From assembly GCA_004555155.1 (NCBI GenBank), contig SFJH01000013.1:1-45576 (forward strand): DNA of 45,576 nucleotides. Direction: 5' to 3'. Of this stretch, positions 32,274 to 40,847 are shown piece after piece (within the stretch, counting starts at the first letter, position 1; each line of letters opens with the position of its first letter). Under the pieces are notes generated by a model. It did not search any database, had not been told where the DNA came from, and worked only from the letters and a program-made list of their open reading frames with translations. Source of the DNA: Clostridiales bacterium. GTDB taxonomy: Bacteria; Bacillota; Clostridia; Christensenellales; Aristaeellaceae. The translations under genes were made by a program, and so were the position numbers.

Positions 32274-32798
32274 ATGAAGCTGAAGGTTTTGAGAAAGCAG
32301 AACAATTCCGACATGTGCGTGGTGTGCGGCCTGGGCAACGGCTTTTCGCTGGGCGCGAAGTTCTACGCCGTGGAGGGCGGCCTGATGGTGGGCGTGGTGA
32401 CGGGCCGGGACGTGCACCAGAGCTACCCCAACCGCATGCACGGCGGACTGATCTCCGCGCTGCTGGACGAGGTGATCGGCCGGGCGATCAACCTGCCCGA
32501 GCCGGACGCCTTCGGCGTGACCAGCGAGCTCAGCGTGAAGTTCAAAAAGCCCGTGCCGCTGAACGAGGAAATCCGCTGCGTGGCAAAGCTGACCAAGAAC
32601 ACCCGGCTGGTGTTCCAGGCCGAGGGCTTCATCGAGGATAAAAACGGTACCATTCTCGCCACCGGCAGCGCCACCTACGTGAAGATGAGCGCCGCCCGCA
32701 TCGCCGGCCGGCCGCTGACCGCCGACCAGTATTTTCTGGTGCCCGACGGGGAGAGCGAGATCGAAATCGCAAACTGGGACTATTTCGACAGGAAGTGA
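32274..32798 (+). CDS. PaaI-type hotdog-fold thioesterase
   Basis: The 174-residue protein has the hotdog motif NRMHGGLISALLDEVIGRA, where the HGG and the acidic residue form the active site of PaaI/YdiI-like acyl-CoA thioesterases, followed by the VKFKKPVPLNEEI strand. Two Cys pairs near the N-terminus (CVVC) may bind metal. The acyl-CoA substrate is unknown. ATG 32274 is about 11 bases after GAGAGG. It overlaps, or nearly joins, the GtrA-like gene, so the two form an operon. Confidence 0.85.
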   Translation: MKLKVLRKQNNSDMCVVCGLGNGFSLGAKFYAVEGGLMVGVVTGRDVHQSYPNRMHGGLISALLDEVIGRAINLPEPDAFGVTSELSVKFKKPVPLNEEIRCVAKLTKNTRLVFQAEGFIEDKNGTILATGSATYVKMSAARIAGRPLTADQYFLVPDGESEIEIANWDYFDRK

Positions 32799-32803
32799 CG
32801 CAC

Positions 32804-33247
32804 ATGGAAAAAATCCGCGCGCTCTGGCAAAAATACCGGGAGCCGCTGACCTATCTGATCTTCGGCGGACTGACCACGATGGTGAACATCGGCGCGTTCA
32901 TGGCGCTGAGCGCCTGGACGGGCCTGACCACCGGCGCGGCCAACGCCATCGCGCTGGCGCTGTCGATCCTGTTCGCCTACGTCACCAACCGCATCTGGGT
33001 GTTTGAGAGCCGCCAGACCGGCTGGGCGGCGGTGAAGGAGCTGGGCATGTTCGTGGCCTGCCGCCTGGCCACCGGCGTGCTGGACGAGCTGATCGTGGTG
33101 GGCGGCGTGGATCTGCTGGGGCCGAGGCTCGCGGGCAGCGTCGACGCGCAGCTGTGGGCGCTGGCGGTGAAGGTGTTCGCCAACGTGCTGGTGATCATCG
33201 CCAACTATGTCTTCAGCAAGCTGATCATCTTCCGCAAGCCGAAGTAA
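32804..33247 (+). CDS. GtrA-like membrane protein
   Basis: The 147-residue protein has four transmembrane helices and the GtrA pattern: YLIFGGLTTMVNIGAF near the start, FAYVTNRIWVFES in the middle, and NYVFSKLIIFRKPK at the end. GtrA proteins are thought to flip polyprenyl-phosphate-linked sugars or to help glycosyltransferases that modify surface polymers. ATG 32804 is eight bases from AGGAAG; a GTG at 32795 overlaps the previous stop codon and is the alternative. No glycosyltransferase partner is adjacent. A strong terminator follows. Confidence 0.85.
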   Translation: MEKIRALWQKYREPLTYLIFGGLTTMVNIGAFMALSAWTGLTTGAANAIALALSILFAYVTNRIWVFESRQTGWAAVKELGMFVACRLATGVLDELIVVGGVDLLGPRLAGSVDAQLWALAVKVFANVLVIIANYVFSKLIIFRKPK

Positions 33248-33252
33248 ATTCG

Positions 33253-33290
33253 CCGGGGGCGCTCCGTTTCTCCGGAGCGCCCCCGGTCTT
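33253..33290 (+). terminator. Intrinsic terminator after the GtrA-like gene
   Basis: The 14-bp perfect stem CCGGGGGCGCTCCG (33253-33266) with 33273-33286, loop TTTCTC, is followed by TCTT. It separates two convergent genes and may serve both. Confidence 0.75.
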
Positions 33291-33296
33291 CAGCGC

Positions 33297-33815
33297 TCAC
33301 TGCGCCCATTCCACGCCGAGAAACAGCTCCAGCGCGGCCTCGGCGGTCGCCTGCTCCGTGGACGACACCGAAAAGACATACGCGCCGTCGCCCTCGCGCG
33401 CATACGCGACCCGGCCGGTGTACACCTCCGTCTGCAGCGCGCCGAAGCCCACGCGCATGCTCAGGCTCTGCCAGGCCAGCACCAGCTGTCCGCCGTCCAG
33501 CGTTTCGGCGCGGAGCAGCTCGCTTTCGTTCACGGCGAAGCCCTGATTCCGGGCCTCCTCGTCGATGGCGGCCAGCGCGGTCTCCGGCGTCTCCTCCGCC
33601 GGCTCCGCCAGCCACTGGCACGCCAGAATCACCGGCGCGCTGCCGCCCAGATCCGCCGCGCCGGAGAACAGAAACGCTCCGTCGGCCTTTTCCGCATACT
33701 CGGCCTCCTTAAGCTCCGGCAGCTCCAGCGAGAACCCGTCGAAGGTCTCCGCCAGCGCGCCGCTCCAGAGCAGACATGCCGCCAGCAGCGCCGTCAGTAT
33801 CCGCTTCAAATCCAT
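33297..33815 (-). CDS. Secreted protein of unknown function
   Basis: The 172-residue protein is not recognised. Residues 1-22 form a signal peptide (MDLKRILTALLAACLLWSGALA), and the mature protein is acidic, rich in Glu and Ala. It contains beta-rich segments such as RVGFGALQTEVYTGRVAYAREGDG, compatible with a small exported domain. It has a clean start (ATG 33815). The gene stands alone between a convergent operon and a divergent one. The promoter is not obvious. Confidence 0.65.
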   Translation of the reverse strand: MDLKRILTALLAACLLWSGALAETFDGFSLELPELKEAEYAEKADGAFLFSGAADLGGSAPVILACQWLAEPAEETPETALAAIDEEARNQGFAVNESELLRAETLDGGQLVLAWQSLSMRVGFGALQTEVYTGRVAYAREGDGAYVFSVSSTEQATAEAALELFLGVEWAQ

Positions 33816-33916
33816 CGCCTCCGCTTTTGCATTTTCTCCACTATATCACGCCCCGCCGCGGCTGTCAATCCGGACGCAGTCTTAACCCGCGGGGGATTCT
33901 ATTTTGCTGAAAAGTA

Positions 33917-33925
33917 TGGTATAAT
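33917..33925 (+). promoter_or_regulatory. Extended -10 promoter
   Basis: TGGTATAAT is a perfect extended -10. The -35 region is weak. It lies 45 bases before the small exporter gene and may also drive addB. Confidence 0.65.
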
Positions 33926-33970
33926 AATAGGAACCGCGGCAACGCGGAAATTCCATTCCTGGAGGTCAAC

Positions 33971-34546
33971 ATGCCGCACATCCTCTTCCGCCCGCTCGAG
34001 GCCGCAGCCGGGACGTTCGTCTGGACCGAGCATCTGGGCAAGGTGCTGACCACCGCCGCCCTGAGCATGGTGCCCACCTTCGAGGGCCGCTACGCCGTCG
34101 TCACCGGCATCGCCATGGGCATGCCCGTGGTGTTCACCTATCTGCTGGCGTTTCTGTGCTCGTCCGTGCCGGTTCCGTTCATCCTGCTGCTGCTGCGGCC
34201 GGTGCTGGACTGGTTCTACACGCTGCCCATCCAGCCGGTGCGCCGCTTCGCCGCCTGGCTGGAGCGCCGCTCCGCCCGCAAGCGCGAGAACATGGCCTCG
34301 AACCGCAGGACCGGCGCCATGGGCTGGCTCAGCCGCCACGTGTCCGCCGAGACGCTGGAGCTGATCGGCCTGTACGTGTTCGTGGCGCTTCCCCTGCCCG
34401 GCACCGGCGTCTGGACCGGCAGCGCCATCGCCACGCTGTTTGAAATGCCCCGGGTGAAGTCCGGCCTGGTGATCCTGCTGGGCAACGCCACCGCCTGCCT
34501 GATCACCACCCTGACCGCCACCGGCGTGCTCCACATCTTCGGCTGA
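33971..34546 (+). CDS. Small multi-drug export family membrane protein
   Basis: The 191-residue protein matches the COG2426/Sm_multidrug_ex family: an opening MVPTFEGRYAVVTGIAMGMP, several hydrophobic helices, a basic loop (RRSARKRENMASNRR), and the pair of glycine-rich elements PLPGTGVWTGS and TATGVLHIFG. The drug-export label is historical and function is unproven. ATG 33971 follows GGAGGT. The addB gene begins 35 bases after its stop on the same strand, so the two may be co-transcribed, although no functional link is apparent. Confidence 0.85.
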   Translation: MPHILFRPLEAAAGTFVWTEHLGKVLTTAALSMVPTFEGRYAVVTGIAMGMPVVFTYLLAFLCSSVPVPFILLLLRPVLDWFYTLPIQPVRRFAAWLERRSARKRENMASNRRTGAMGWLSRHVSAETLELIGLYVFVALPLPGTGVWTGSAIATLFEMPRVKSGLVILLGNATACLITTLTATGVLHIFG

Positions 34547-34580
34547 TCCCCGCGCAGCCGCCCGACTTTCGGAGGTACCC

Positions 34581-37500
34581 ATGCTTACGATCTACACCGG
34601 CCGCGCCCGGCTTCTGACCGGCGCGCTGATTCACGCGCTGCGCGGCGCGCCGTCCACGACCCAGCTGGTGGTCGTGCCCAAGCAGCTGACGCTGCAGACG
34701 GAGCGCACGCTGCTGGAGGCGCTGAACCTGCGCGGCTCGTTCCGGCTGCAGGTGCTCAGCGCGGAGCGCCTGTGCGGGCGCATCTTTGACGCGGCGGGCC
34801 TGCCCGGCGGCGAGCGGATCGACGATCGCGGCCGGGTGATGCTGGTGCGCGCCGCCGTGCGCGCCGCCGGGCCGGAGCTGACCCTCTACCGCGGCGCGGA
34901 GCACCGCCGGGGCTTCCCGGAGCGCGCCGCCCAGCAGCTGGAGCGCATCCGCCAGGCCCGCGTGACCGGCGAGACGCTGCGCGCCTGCGCCGCGAAGCTG
35001 TCGGGCTCCGCCCGGATGAAGCTCAACGACCTGTCCCACATCCTGGAGGCCTACGAGACGCTGATCGAGGGCCGGTATCAGGACGGCGAGGCCGAGTTCA
35101 GCGCCGCCATCGTGCGCGCGCGGGACGCGGCCTTTTTGCGCGATTGCGGCGTGTGGTTTTTCGGCTTCGACATGGTGCCGCCCACGCTGCACGAGCTGAT
35201 GGCGGCGGTCGCCGCGGTGTGTCCCTGCACGGGCGTGTTTGTGCCGATGGAAAACGATCAGCGCACCCGGGATTTCGACGCCTTCCTGCCCATGCAGCGC
35301 GCGCTGGAGCGCCTGGCCGCCGCCGCACTCCGCATGCAGGCGAAGGTCGCCCGCGTGGACGTGGAGGAGGAGGGGCTCGTCTGCGATCCGGCGGCGCAGA
35401 GCGCGAACCGCCCGGGCCATGCGCTGAACATCGCGGAGATGCTCGCGGCGAAATCCGCCGGAGCTCCGCCGGCCGATTTTGGAACGTCCATCGCCGAAGC
35501 GTTTTTCCAGAACCGCTCCCGTTCGCCCAGTCCGCTGGACAGGATCACGGATCGCCGTCGGCTGACGCTGCCCGGCCCCGCGCGCCGGGACAATCTGCGC
35601 GCGCTGGAGCGGGAGCTGTTCGCCTATCCGGCGCAGCCCGGCTCCGGCCCGGCGCGGGCGGTACAGCTGACGCTGCTGCGGGATCCGCTGGAGGAGTGCC
35701 GCTTCGCCGCGGCGCTGACCCGCCGTCTGGTGCGGCAGCGGGGCTGGCGGTGGGACGACGTGCTGATCCTCTGCCGCGACCCCGAGCGCTACGCCGCGCC
35801 GCTGCGCGCCGCCTTCGGCGAATACGAGATCCCGCTGTTTCTGGCCTCCAGCCGCTCCGCCGCCCGCCACGCCACGGCGGAATGTCTGCTGACGGCGCTG
35901 AAGGTGATCGAGAAGAATTATCCCGCCGAGGACATGCTCGCGCTGATGCGCACGGGACTCATGCCGGTTTCCGGGGACGAGGCCGACCGCTTCGCCAACT
36001 ACATCGTCCGCACCGGTCTGCGGGGCAGCCGCTTTCTGCGGCCGCTGCGCCGGGGCTCCGAGGCCGAGCTGGAGGCGATGGAGCCCATCCGCGCCCGCCT
36101 TGCGGAGCCGATCGTGCGGCTGCGGGATCGTCTGCGCCGCGCGGAATCGCTGCCGGATCAGCTCACGGCGCTGTTCGGCTTTCTCACCGACGTGGACGCC
36201 TACGCCAGGAGCCTCGACCGGATGAACCGTCTGGCCGAGGCCGGGCTGCGGGAGGCGGCGGGCGAGGAGGGTCAGGTGTGGAACCGCATTCTGGGCGCGC
36301 TGGATCAGATGCACGCGCTGATGGGGACGGCCAAGCTCTCCCTGCGCGAGCTGAGCGAGACGCTGACGGAATCGCTGTCCGCGTCGGTGATCAAGTCGCT
36401 GCCCCAGTCCGGCGACGCGGTGTACGTCCAGAGCGCCGAGAGCGCCTGTACCCGCACGGCGAAGGCGATTCTGCTGCTGGGCATGGCCGACCGGCCCGCG
36501 TCCGACGACGAGGGGCTGCTCACGCCCGGTCAGAAGCAGGCGCTCTGCGAATTCACGGGGGCGTATCTCGGCCCGGACGACGCGGATCTGTCGCGGCTGC
36601 GCCGGTTTTATCTGAAGTCCGCGCTGGGCATGGCCTCCGATTACGTCAGCGTGTCCTGTCCGCTGAGCGGCAGCGACGGCGCGGCGCAGCGCCCCAGCGC
36701 GGTGTTTGAGATGATCGAGGCGCTGTTCCCGGGGACGAAGACCCGCGGCGGCGTGACCGGCGATCCCGGCGTGGAGCGGATGCTGCGCGGCGCACCGGCG
36801 GCGGCGGCGCTCTGCGCGGCGCGCGCGCTGGCCGGAGTGGGCGAAGGCGTGCCCGCGCCCGAGAGCGATCGCGCCGCGCTGGCCGGGCTTGCGCGAATCG
36901 CCCGGGATCTGCCCCGGGCGCAGGAGAGTCTGGCGCGCCTGAGCGCGGCGCTGAATCGCGCGCACGCGGCGGACAGTCTGACCCCCGCCACGGCGCGGCA
37001 GCTCTACGGCGCGCTGCACCGCCAGAGCGTCACCCGTCTGGAGCTGTTCGCGGCCTGTCCGTTTTCCTATTATGCGAAGTATGGCCTGTGTCCGGATCGG
37101 GTGGAGCCGTTCGAGCTCAACGCCCGGGACGAGGGCACCTTCTTCCACAGCGCGGTGAACGAATTCCTGCTGCGCTCCATGGACGATCTGAACCATCTGG
37201 ACGCGGAGACGGCGGCCTTGCGCATGGACGCGATTTCCGATGTGCTTCTGGACGCGATGAGCGAGTCCGGCCCGCTGGGCGACAGCGCGGTCTCTGCGGC
37301 GGAGCGCCGCCGCCTGAAATCGACGGCGCGGACGTGCGCGGCGGCGCTGGCCGATCACATGCGCGGCAGCCGCTTCCACACGTCCTCTCTGGAGCAGAGC
37401 TTCGGCCGCGAGGACGGCGCGCTGGCGCTGAGCCTGCCCGGCAACTGCGTCCTGGAGGGCCGGATCGACCGCGTGGACGCGTGGAACGGCAGCGTCTCCG

Positions 37501-38117
37501 GCGACGCGCCCGCCGACTATCTGCGCGTGATCGACTTCAAGCGCGGCGGCAAGGCCCTGAAGCTCTGCGAGGCCTACTACGGTCTGCGGCTTCAGCTGCC
37601 GGTGTATCTGGCGGCGGCGCAGCGCCGCTGGGGCGGGCTCAGCGCGGGCGTGTACTATTTCACCCTGGACGAGGGCATCCTCGCCACCCAGACCGTCGAC
37701 CCCGCCGCCGTGGACGCGCAGCGCCGCAAGGCCTTCCGCATGGAAGGTCTCCTGCCCGACAGCCCCGATCTGCTCAAGGCCATGTCGCCCGACGTGGAAA
37801 ACGTGCTGAAGCTCCGCCTGACCGCCGCCGGTACGCCCTACAAGGGCGCCGTGCTCGCCTCCGAGCGCGATTTCGCCAACCTCACCCGCTGCGCGCTCCG
37901 CCGCGCCGCCGAGCACCTCGAACGCATCCGCTCCGGCGTCTGCGCCCCCGCCCCCGCCCGCATCGACCAGTCTACCCCCTGCAAAACCTGCGACGCCCGC
38001 CTCATCTGCCAGTTCGACGACCGCCTCGACGCCCAAAACATCCGCAAATACAAACCCATCGGCGGAGAGGAGGTCCTGGAAAGGCTGCGGGCGGAGGGGG
38101 ACGGGGACGGGGAGTGA
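34581..38117 (+). CDS. addB: AddAB helicase-nuclease subunit B (AddB/RexB)
   Basis: The 1178-residue protein matches AddB in length. The C-terminal RecB-family nuclease domain is clear: Asp and Lys in VIDFKRGG, then YYGLRLQLPVYL, preceded by EGRIDRVDAW. Four Cys suited to the AddB iron-sulfur cluster are present: one in LFAACPFSYYAKYGLC (about residue 820) and three in PCKTCDARLIC (about residue 1135). The N-terminal Walker A is degenerate (YTGRARLLTG instead of GxxGxGKT), as in RexB. AddB with AddA repairs double-strand breaks. AddA, normally next to it, is absent. Instead a repeat array begins at the stop. The last codons switch Leu from CTG to CTC. Confidence 0.9.
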   Translation: MLTIYTGRARLLTGALIHALRGAPSTTQLVVVPKQLTLQTERTLLEALNLRGSFRLQVLSAERLCGRIFDAAGLPGGERIDDRGRVMLVRAAVRAAGPELTLYRGAEHRRGFPERAAQQLERIRQARVTGETLRACAAKLSGSARMKLNDLSHILEAYETLIEGRYQDGEAEFSAAIVRARDAAFLRDCGVWFFGFDMVPPTLHELMAAVAAVCPCTGVFVPMENDQRTRDFDAFLPMQRALERLAAAALRMQAKVARVDVEEEGLVCDPAAQSANRPGHALNIAEMLAAKSAGAPPADFGTSIAEAFFQNRSRSPSPLDRITDRRRLTLPGPARRDNLRALERELFAYPAQPGSGPARAVQLTLLRDPLEECRFAAALTRRLVRQRGWRWDDVLILCRDPERYAAPLRAAFGEYEIPLFLASSRSAARHATAECLLTALKVIEKNYPAEDMLALMRTGLMPVSGDEADRFANYIVRTGLRGSRFLRPLRRGSEAELEAMEPIRARLAEPIVRLRDRLRRAESLPDQLTALFGFLTDVDAYARSLDRMNRLAEAGLREAAGEEGQVWNRILGALDQMHALMGTAKLSLRELSETLTESLSASVIKSLPQSGDAVYVQSAESACTRTAKAILLLGMADRPASDDEGLLTPGQKQALCEFTGAYLGPDDADLSRLRRFYLKSALGMASDYVSVSCPLSGSDGAAQRPSAVFEMIEALFPGTKTRGGVTGDPGVERMLRGAPAAAALCAARALAGVGEGVPAPESDRAALAGLARIARDLPRAQESLARLSAALNRAHAADSLTPATARQLYGALHRQSVTRLELFAACPFSYYAKYGLCPDRVEPFELNARDEGTFFHSAVNEFLLRSMDDLNHLDAETAALRMDAISDVLLDAMSESGPLGDSAVSAAERRRLKSTARTCAAALADHMRGSRFHTSSLEQSFGREDGALALSLPGNCVLEGRIDRVDAWNGSVSGDAPADYLRVIDFKRGGKALKLCEAYYGLRLQLPVYLAAAQRRWGGLSAGVYYFTLDEGILATQTVDPAAVDAQRRKAFRMEGLLPDSPDLLKAMSPDVENVLKLRLTAAGTPYKGAVLASERDFANLTRCALRRAAEHLERIRSGVCAPAPARIDQSTPCKTCDARLICQFDDRLDAQNIRKYKPIGGEEVLERLRAEGDGDGE

Positions 38118-38520
38118 TGCGGGGGAAGGACTCTTTTAAAAAAGAGTCCTCCCCCCGCGCCCCTCTCTCAGAAAACTTACTTGCTCCGGCGCATGCGCCG
38201 GAGCGGGTGTTTTTTTGGGGATGGTTGGTGGGGGAAATTGAGCCGGACGGCGGCTCAATTTCCCGTTGACGTTGGGATGAGTTTGGTGACGGTTTCTGGT
38301 GATGGGGGAAATTGAGCCGGACGGCGGCTCAATTTCCCGTTGACGTTGGGATGAGTTTTGGAACGCGGTTTCTGGTGATGGGGGAAATTGAGCCGGACGG
38401 CGGCTCAATTTCCCGTTGACGTTGGAATGAGTTTGGTGACGGTTTCTGGTGATGGGGGAAATTGAGCCGGACGGCGGCTCAATTTCCCGCTGACGGTGGA
38501 ATGAGTTTTTACCGGGATTC
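38118..38520 (+). repeat. Repeat array B after addB
   Basis: It begins at the addB stop: an A/T-centred hairpin (GGACTCTTTT with AAAAGAGTCC) near 38127-38153, then the terminator module (38183-38216), then four hairpin units with a 74-76 bp period. Each unit is a perfect 14-bp stem (GGGAAATTGAGCCG) with loop GACGG; stems span 38232-38264, 38306-38338, 38382-38414 and 38456-38488. Spacers read CGTTGACGTTGG-ATGAGTTT and then GGTTTCTGGTGAT. All four stems are identical here. The last unit ends about 40 bases from the convergent gene's stop. Confidence 0.85.
38183..38216 (+). terminator. Intrinsic terminator module of array B
   Basis: A 22-bp palindrome (38183-38204, core GCGCATGCGC) is followed by GGGTG and seven T residues (38210-38216). 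Confidence 0.75.
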
Positions 38521-38526
38521 GGCTGC

Positions 38527-40101
38527 TCAGTTGCCGAACTCGCTGTCCTTGCTGGTATCCCGGTCGTGGTACTCCAGCGGCGGATGGAGCAGATAGTCGA
38601 ACAGCTCGGGCCCGATGAACGCCCGCGCTTTTTCCACTCGGGCGGATTCGTTTTCGGTGTCCATATCGCGAATGGCTTCGTAGATGGGCTTCTTCTCTCC
38701 GGCATGGGAGGGCGCGTCGGGGTCGTAGCGGCGGATGCCCAGGTTCAGGCCGAATTCATGGGGATTGTCGACGTAGGCGTGGTGCATCAGCATATCGACG
38801 GTCTTCATGTTCCGCGCCTTGAGGTAGGCGAGCACGTAGCCCGCTTCGGCCATGCGCTCCGTGAGCGACTGCAGCGCGCCGGAGTGGGAATTGAAGCCCT
38901 GCTCCGAGAAGATGATCCGTCTCGGCGCGCCGCGGTACAGAAGCTGCGGCTGCGAGAGGTACGCCTCCAGCACCTCCATGTTTTTGAAGGTGATCTTGGG
39001 GGTGGAGAAGGTGAAGTCCGGGGCGCGGTCGTGCCAGAAGTCCGGCCAGCGCAGATCCTCCGGATAGGGGTGGTACGCGACGCACCAGGGGAAATCGCCC
39101 TCCCGCGCGCCGGTTTCGGCCAGGCGGTCGATCACGTCGCGGCCCGGGTAGTAGCGCAGGGGGAACAGCGGATTGTGGACGTCGCGGCACCAGTGCTGGT
39201 CCAGCGAGACGTACACCCGGAAGTGCGCGCAGTGCTTGCGGCCGCAGAGCCACGTCTGGCGCAGGGCGATCAGATATTCGTCGGAATAGTCCCGGACGGT
39301 CATTTCTCCGGCGTTGCCCCAGATGTACTGGCTGTTGACCTCGTTGCTGACGATCGCGCCGGCCACGCGGCCATAGCGGCCGTCGGGGCGGGTATAGCGC
39401 TCGGCGAGGAACTCCACGAAGGCGCGATAGCAGCCCTGTCCGGCCTCGGTGCGCATGTTGAAGGCGCTGATGTAGGCGTCGGGGCAGCTCCAGTCGTAGC
39501 CGGGATGGAGGCAGTCGCGCAACAGCGCCTCCTCTCCGGCGGAGCCGAACAGCCGCGGCGAATTCAGCAGGATCATGGTGATCAGGATGCCCCTTCGGGC
39601 GGACTCGATCATCTGCGCGTCCAGCGCCTCCACGCGGTCGCGCCGGAAATAATACATATGGCCGTCGTGGAGGTAGGGGATGTCGCCCTCTCTCGGCTGG
39701 GCGATCATCAGCGCGGGCAGGTTGATGTTGCAGGGCGACTGCTTCAGGCCGAGGGCGCGGACGTCCTCCTCGGTGCCGTAGAGCGCCTTGATGGTGTCGG
39801 GCTGGGGGTAGTCGGCGGTGTTTTCGGGGACGTCGGCGGCGAAGTCGGTGACGTACCGCGCGCCGGGGACGGGCGTTCCCGCCTGTTCGGCTTCAAACGC
39901 GCTGTACAGCCGGTCGTGCCCGCCGGTGAAGCGGCTGATAAAGATCGCGCCGCCGTTCACCTCCGCTTCCGTTTCCGAGAGGACGCGGCCCCGGTCTCCT
40001 GCCAGCGGCGCGCGCTCCCGGATGCGCACGCGCGCGCCGTCGGGCAGATCGGTGCGCAGCAGAATCGCCTCGCGCGTGGCTTCGATTCCTGTGATGTTCA
40101 T
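38527..40101 (-). CDS. DUF5722-like glycoside hydrolase-fold protein
   Basis: The 524-residue protein resembles the DUF5722 family. An N-terminal beta-sandwich of about 110 residues precedes a TIM-barrel-like domain with NINLPALMIAQP, GAIVSNEVNSQYIWGNAG (Asn-Glu, a likely acid/base position), FRVYVSLDQHWCRD and RIIFSEQGFNS (a Glu in the place of a retaining-glycosidase nucleophile). The two Glu positions suggest a clan-A-type glycosidase, but the substrate is unknown. No signal peptide is seen, so it is cytoplasmic. ATG 40101 follows AAGGAGGG. Promoter at 40135-40164. Its 3' end meets array B and shows no C-ending codon shift. Confidence 0.7.
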   Translation of the reverse strand: MNITGIEATREAILLRTDLPDGARVRIRERAPLAGDRGRVLSETEAEVNGGAIFISRFTGGHDRLYSAFEAEQAGTPVPGARYVTDFAADVPENTADYPQPDTIKALYGTEEDVRALGLKQSPCNINLPALMIAQPREGDIPYLHDGHMYYFRRDRVEALDAQMIESARRGILITMILLNSPRLFGSAGEEALLRDCLHPGYDWSCPDAYISAFNMRTEAGQGCYRAFVEFLAERYTRPDGRYGRVAGAIVSNEVNSQYIWGNAGEMTVRDYSDEYLIALRQTWLCGRKHCAHFRVYVSLDQHWCRDVHNPLFPLRYYPGRDVIDRLAETGAREGDFPWCVAYHPYPEDLRWPDFWHDRAPDFTFSTPKITFKNMEVLEAYLSQPQLLYRGAPRRIIFSEQGFNSHSGALQSLTERMAEAGYVLAYLKARNMKTVDMLMHHAYVDNPHEFGLNLGIRRYDPDAPSHAGEKKPIYEAIRDMDTENESARVEKARAFIGPELFDYLLHPPLEYHDRDTSKDSEFGN

Positions 40102-40134
40102 GGTTTCCCTCCTTGTTGATTCTTTGTTAACGAA

Positions 40135-40164
40135 ATTATACCGCTGCGCCATACCGCCTGTCAA
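40135..40164 (-). promoter_or_regulatory. Promoter of the DUF5722-like gene
   Basis: On the minus strand TTGACA (40159-40164), 18 bases, TATAAT (40135-40140), 34 bases before the start. Confidence 0.85.
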
Positions 40165-40186
40165 CACAGTCTCAACGCAAAACCGC

Positions 40187-40215
40187 TTGCGATTTTTCCG
40201 GGGATGTGCTATACT
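40187..40215 (+). promoter_or_regulatory. Promoter of the preQ1-controlled queT-queF operon
   Basis: TTGCGA (40187-40192), 17 bases, TATACT (40210-40215) with TGC before the -10. The transcript would start near 40222, just before the aptamer. Confidence 0.7.
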
Positions 40216-40231
40216 ACTCCTGCCTTTGGCG

Positions 40232-40274
40232 GCAGACAGTTCGAGACCATCCTGTCTATAAACAAAACTAGGGA
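40232..40274 (+). ncRNA. PreQ1 class I riboswitch
   Basis: The stem AGACAG (40234-40239) pairs with CTGTCT (40252-40257) around the loop TTCGAGACCATC. The A-rich tail ATAAACAAAACTAGGG (40258-40273) can form the H-type pseudoknot with the loop. These match the class I preQ1 aptamer. An intrinsic terminator follows 32 bases later, so control is probably at transcription. The downstream genes queT and queF belong to preQ1 metabolism and confirm the identity. Confidence 0.9.
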
Positions 40275-40305
40275 CGAAAACAGAATTTCTATGGAATTTT
40301 GTTGG

Positions 40306-40334
40306 GCGCACCCGGGATGGGTGCGCTCTTTTTT
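40306..40334 (+). terminator. Terminator of the preQ1 riboswitch
   Basis: The stem GCGCACCC (40306-40313) with GGGTGCGC (40319-40326) is followed by TCTTTTTT. It lies just before the queT ribosome site. Confidence 0.85.
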
Positions 40335-40352
40335 GTCCGGGAGGTGACGAAA

Positions 40353-40844
40353 ATGGATATGACGCATATGAGCAGAACACAGAAGCTGACGTTCTCCGGC
40401 GCGGTGATCGCCGTGTACATCGTGGTGATGTACGTCACGCAGAGCTTTGCATTCGGGCAGTACCAGGTGAGAATCGCCACTGCCATCTACTCGACCGCAT
40501 ACCTGTTTCCGTTCCTGGTTGTGCCGCTGGGTCTCGCGAATCTGCTGTCCAACATGGTCATGGGCGGCCTGGGCTTTTTCGACATCGTGGGCGGCGGACT
40601 GGTGGGTCTGCTGACCGCGGGCAGCTGCGCGCTGCTGGGCCGGTACCGCCGCAGCGAGTGGTTCGTGGCCGTGCCGGTGGCGCTGATCCCCGCGCTGGGC
40701 GTGTCGCTGTGGCTGTCGGCGCTGCTGGAGACGCCCTACTGGGTCATGGCCGGCAGTCTGCTGGTGGGTCAGGTGATCGCAGGTCTGGCGGGCGTGTTTC
40801 TGGTCAAGGCGCTCAGGCGCATCTGGAAGATCAAGGAGGTTTGA
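40353..40844 (+). CDS. queT: Queuosine precursor transporter QueT
   Basis: The 163-residue membrane protein has about five hydrophobic helices and matches the QueT family, with TYSTAYLFP-like and GLANLLSNMVMGGLGFFDIVGG segments. It is the substrate-binding S component of an energy-coupling factor transporter and is thought to import preQ1 or another queuosine precursor. ECF energising subunits are shared and lie elsewhere. ATG 40353 follows GAGGTG. Expression is under the preQ1 riboswitch. It is followed by queF after three bases, a compact two-gene operon. Confidence 0.92.
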   Translation: MDMTHMSRTQKLTFSGAVIAVYIVVMYVTQSFAFGQYQVRIATAIYSTAYLFPFLVVPLGLANLLSNMVMGGLGFFDIVGGGLVGLLTAGSCALLGRYRRSEWFVAVPVALIPALGVSLWLSALLETPYWVMAGSLLVGQVIAGLAGVFLVKALRRIWKIKEV

Positions 40845-40847
40845 TGC

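Noticed and set aside
34503..38036. An open frame of about 1177 codons on the minus strand opposite addB
   Set aside because: Its composition (His-, Gln-, Arg- and Gly-rich, no domain) is that of an antisense shadow in GC-rich DNA; addB on the other strand has clear nuclease motifs, a ribosome site and normal length.
38230..38488. Array hairpins as integron attC sites
   Set aside because: Conserved GTTRRRY and RYYYAAC core sites are not present, the loops and stems are too regular, no cassettes lie between units and no integrase gene is seen.
38136..38705. Small frames running through the arrays (for example 38136-38705, 43880-44098, 41540-41911)
   Set aside because: They read repeat sequence in arbitrary frames, change with the number of units and have no ribosome sites.
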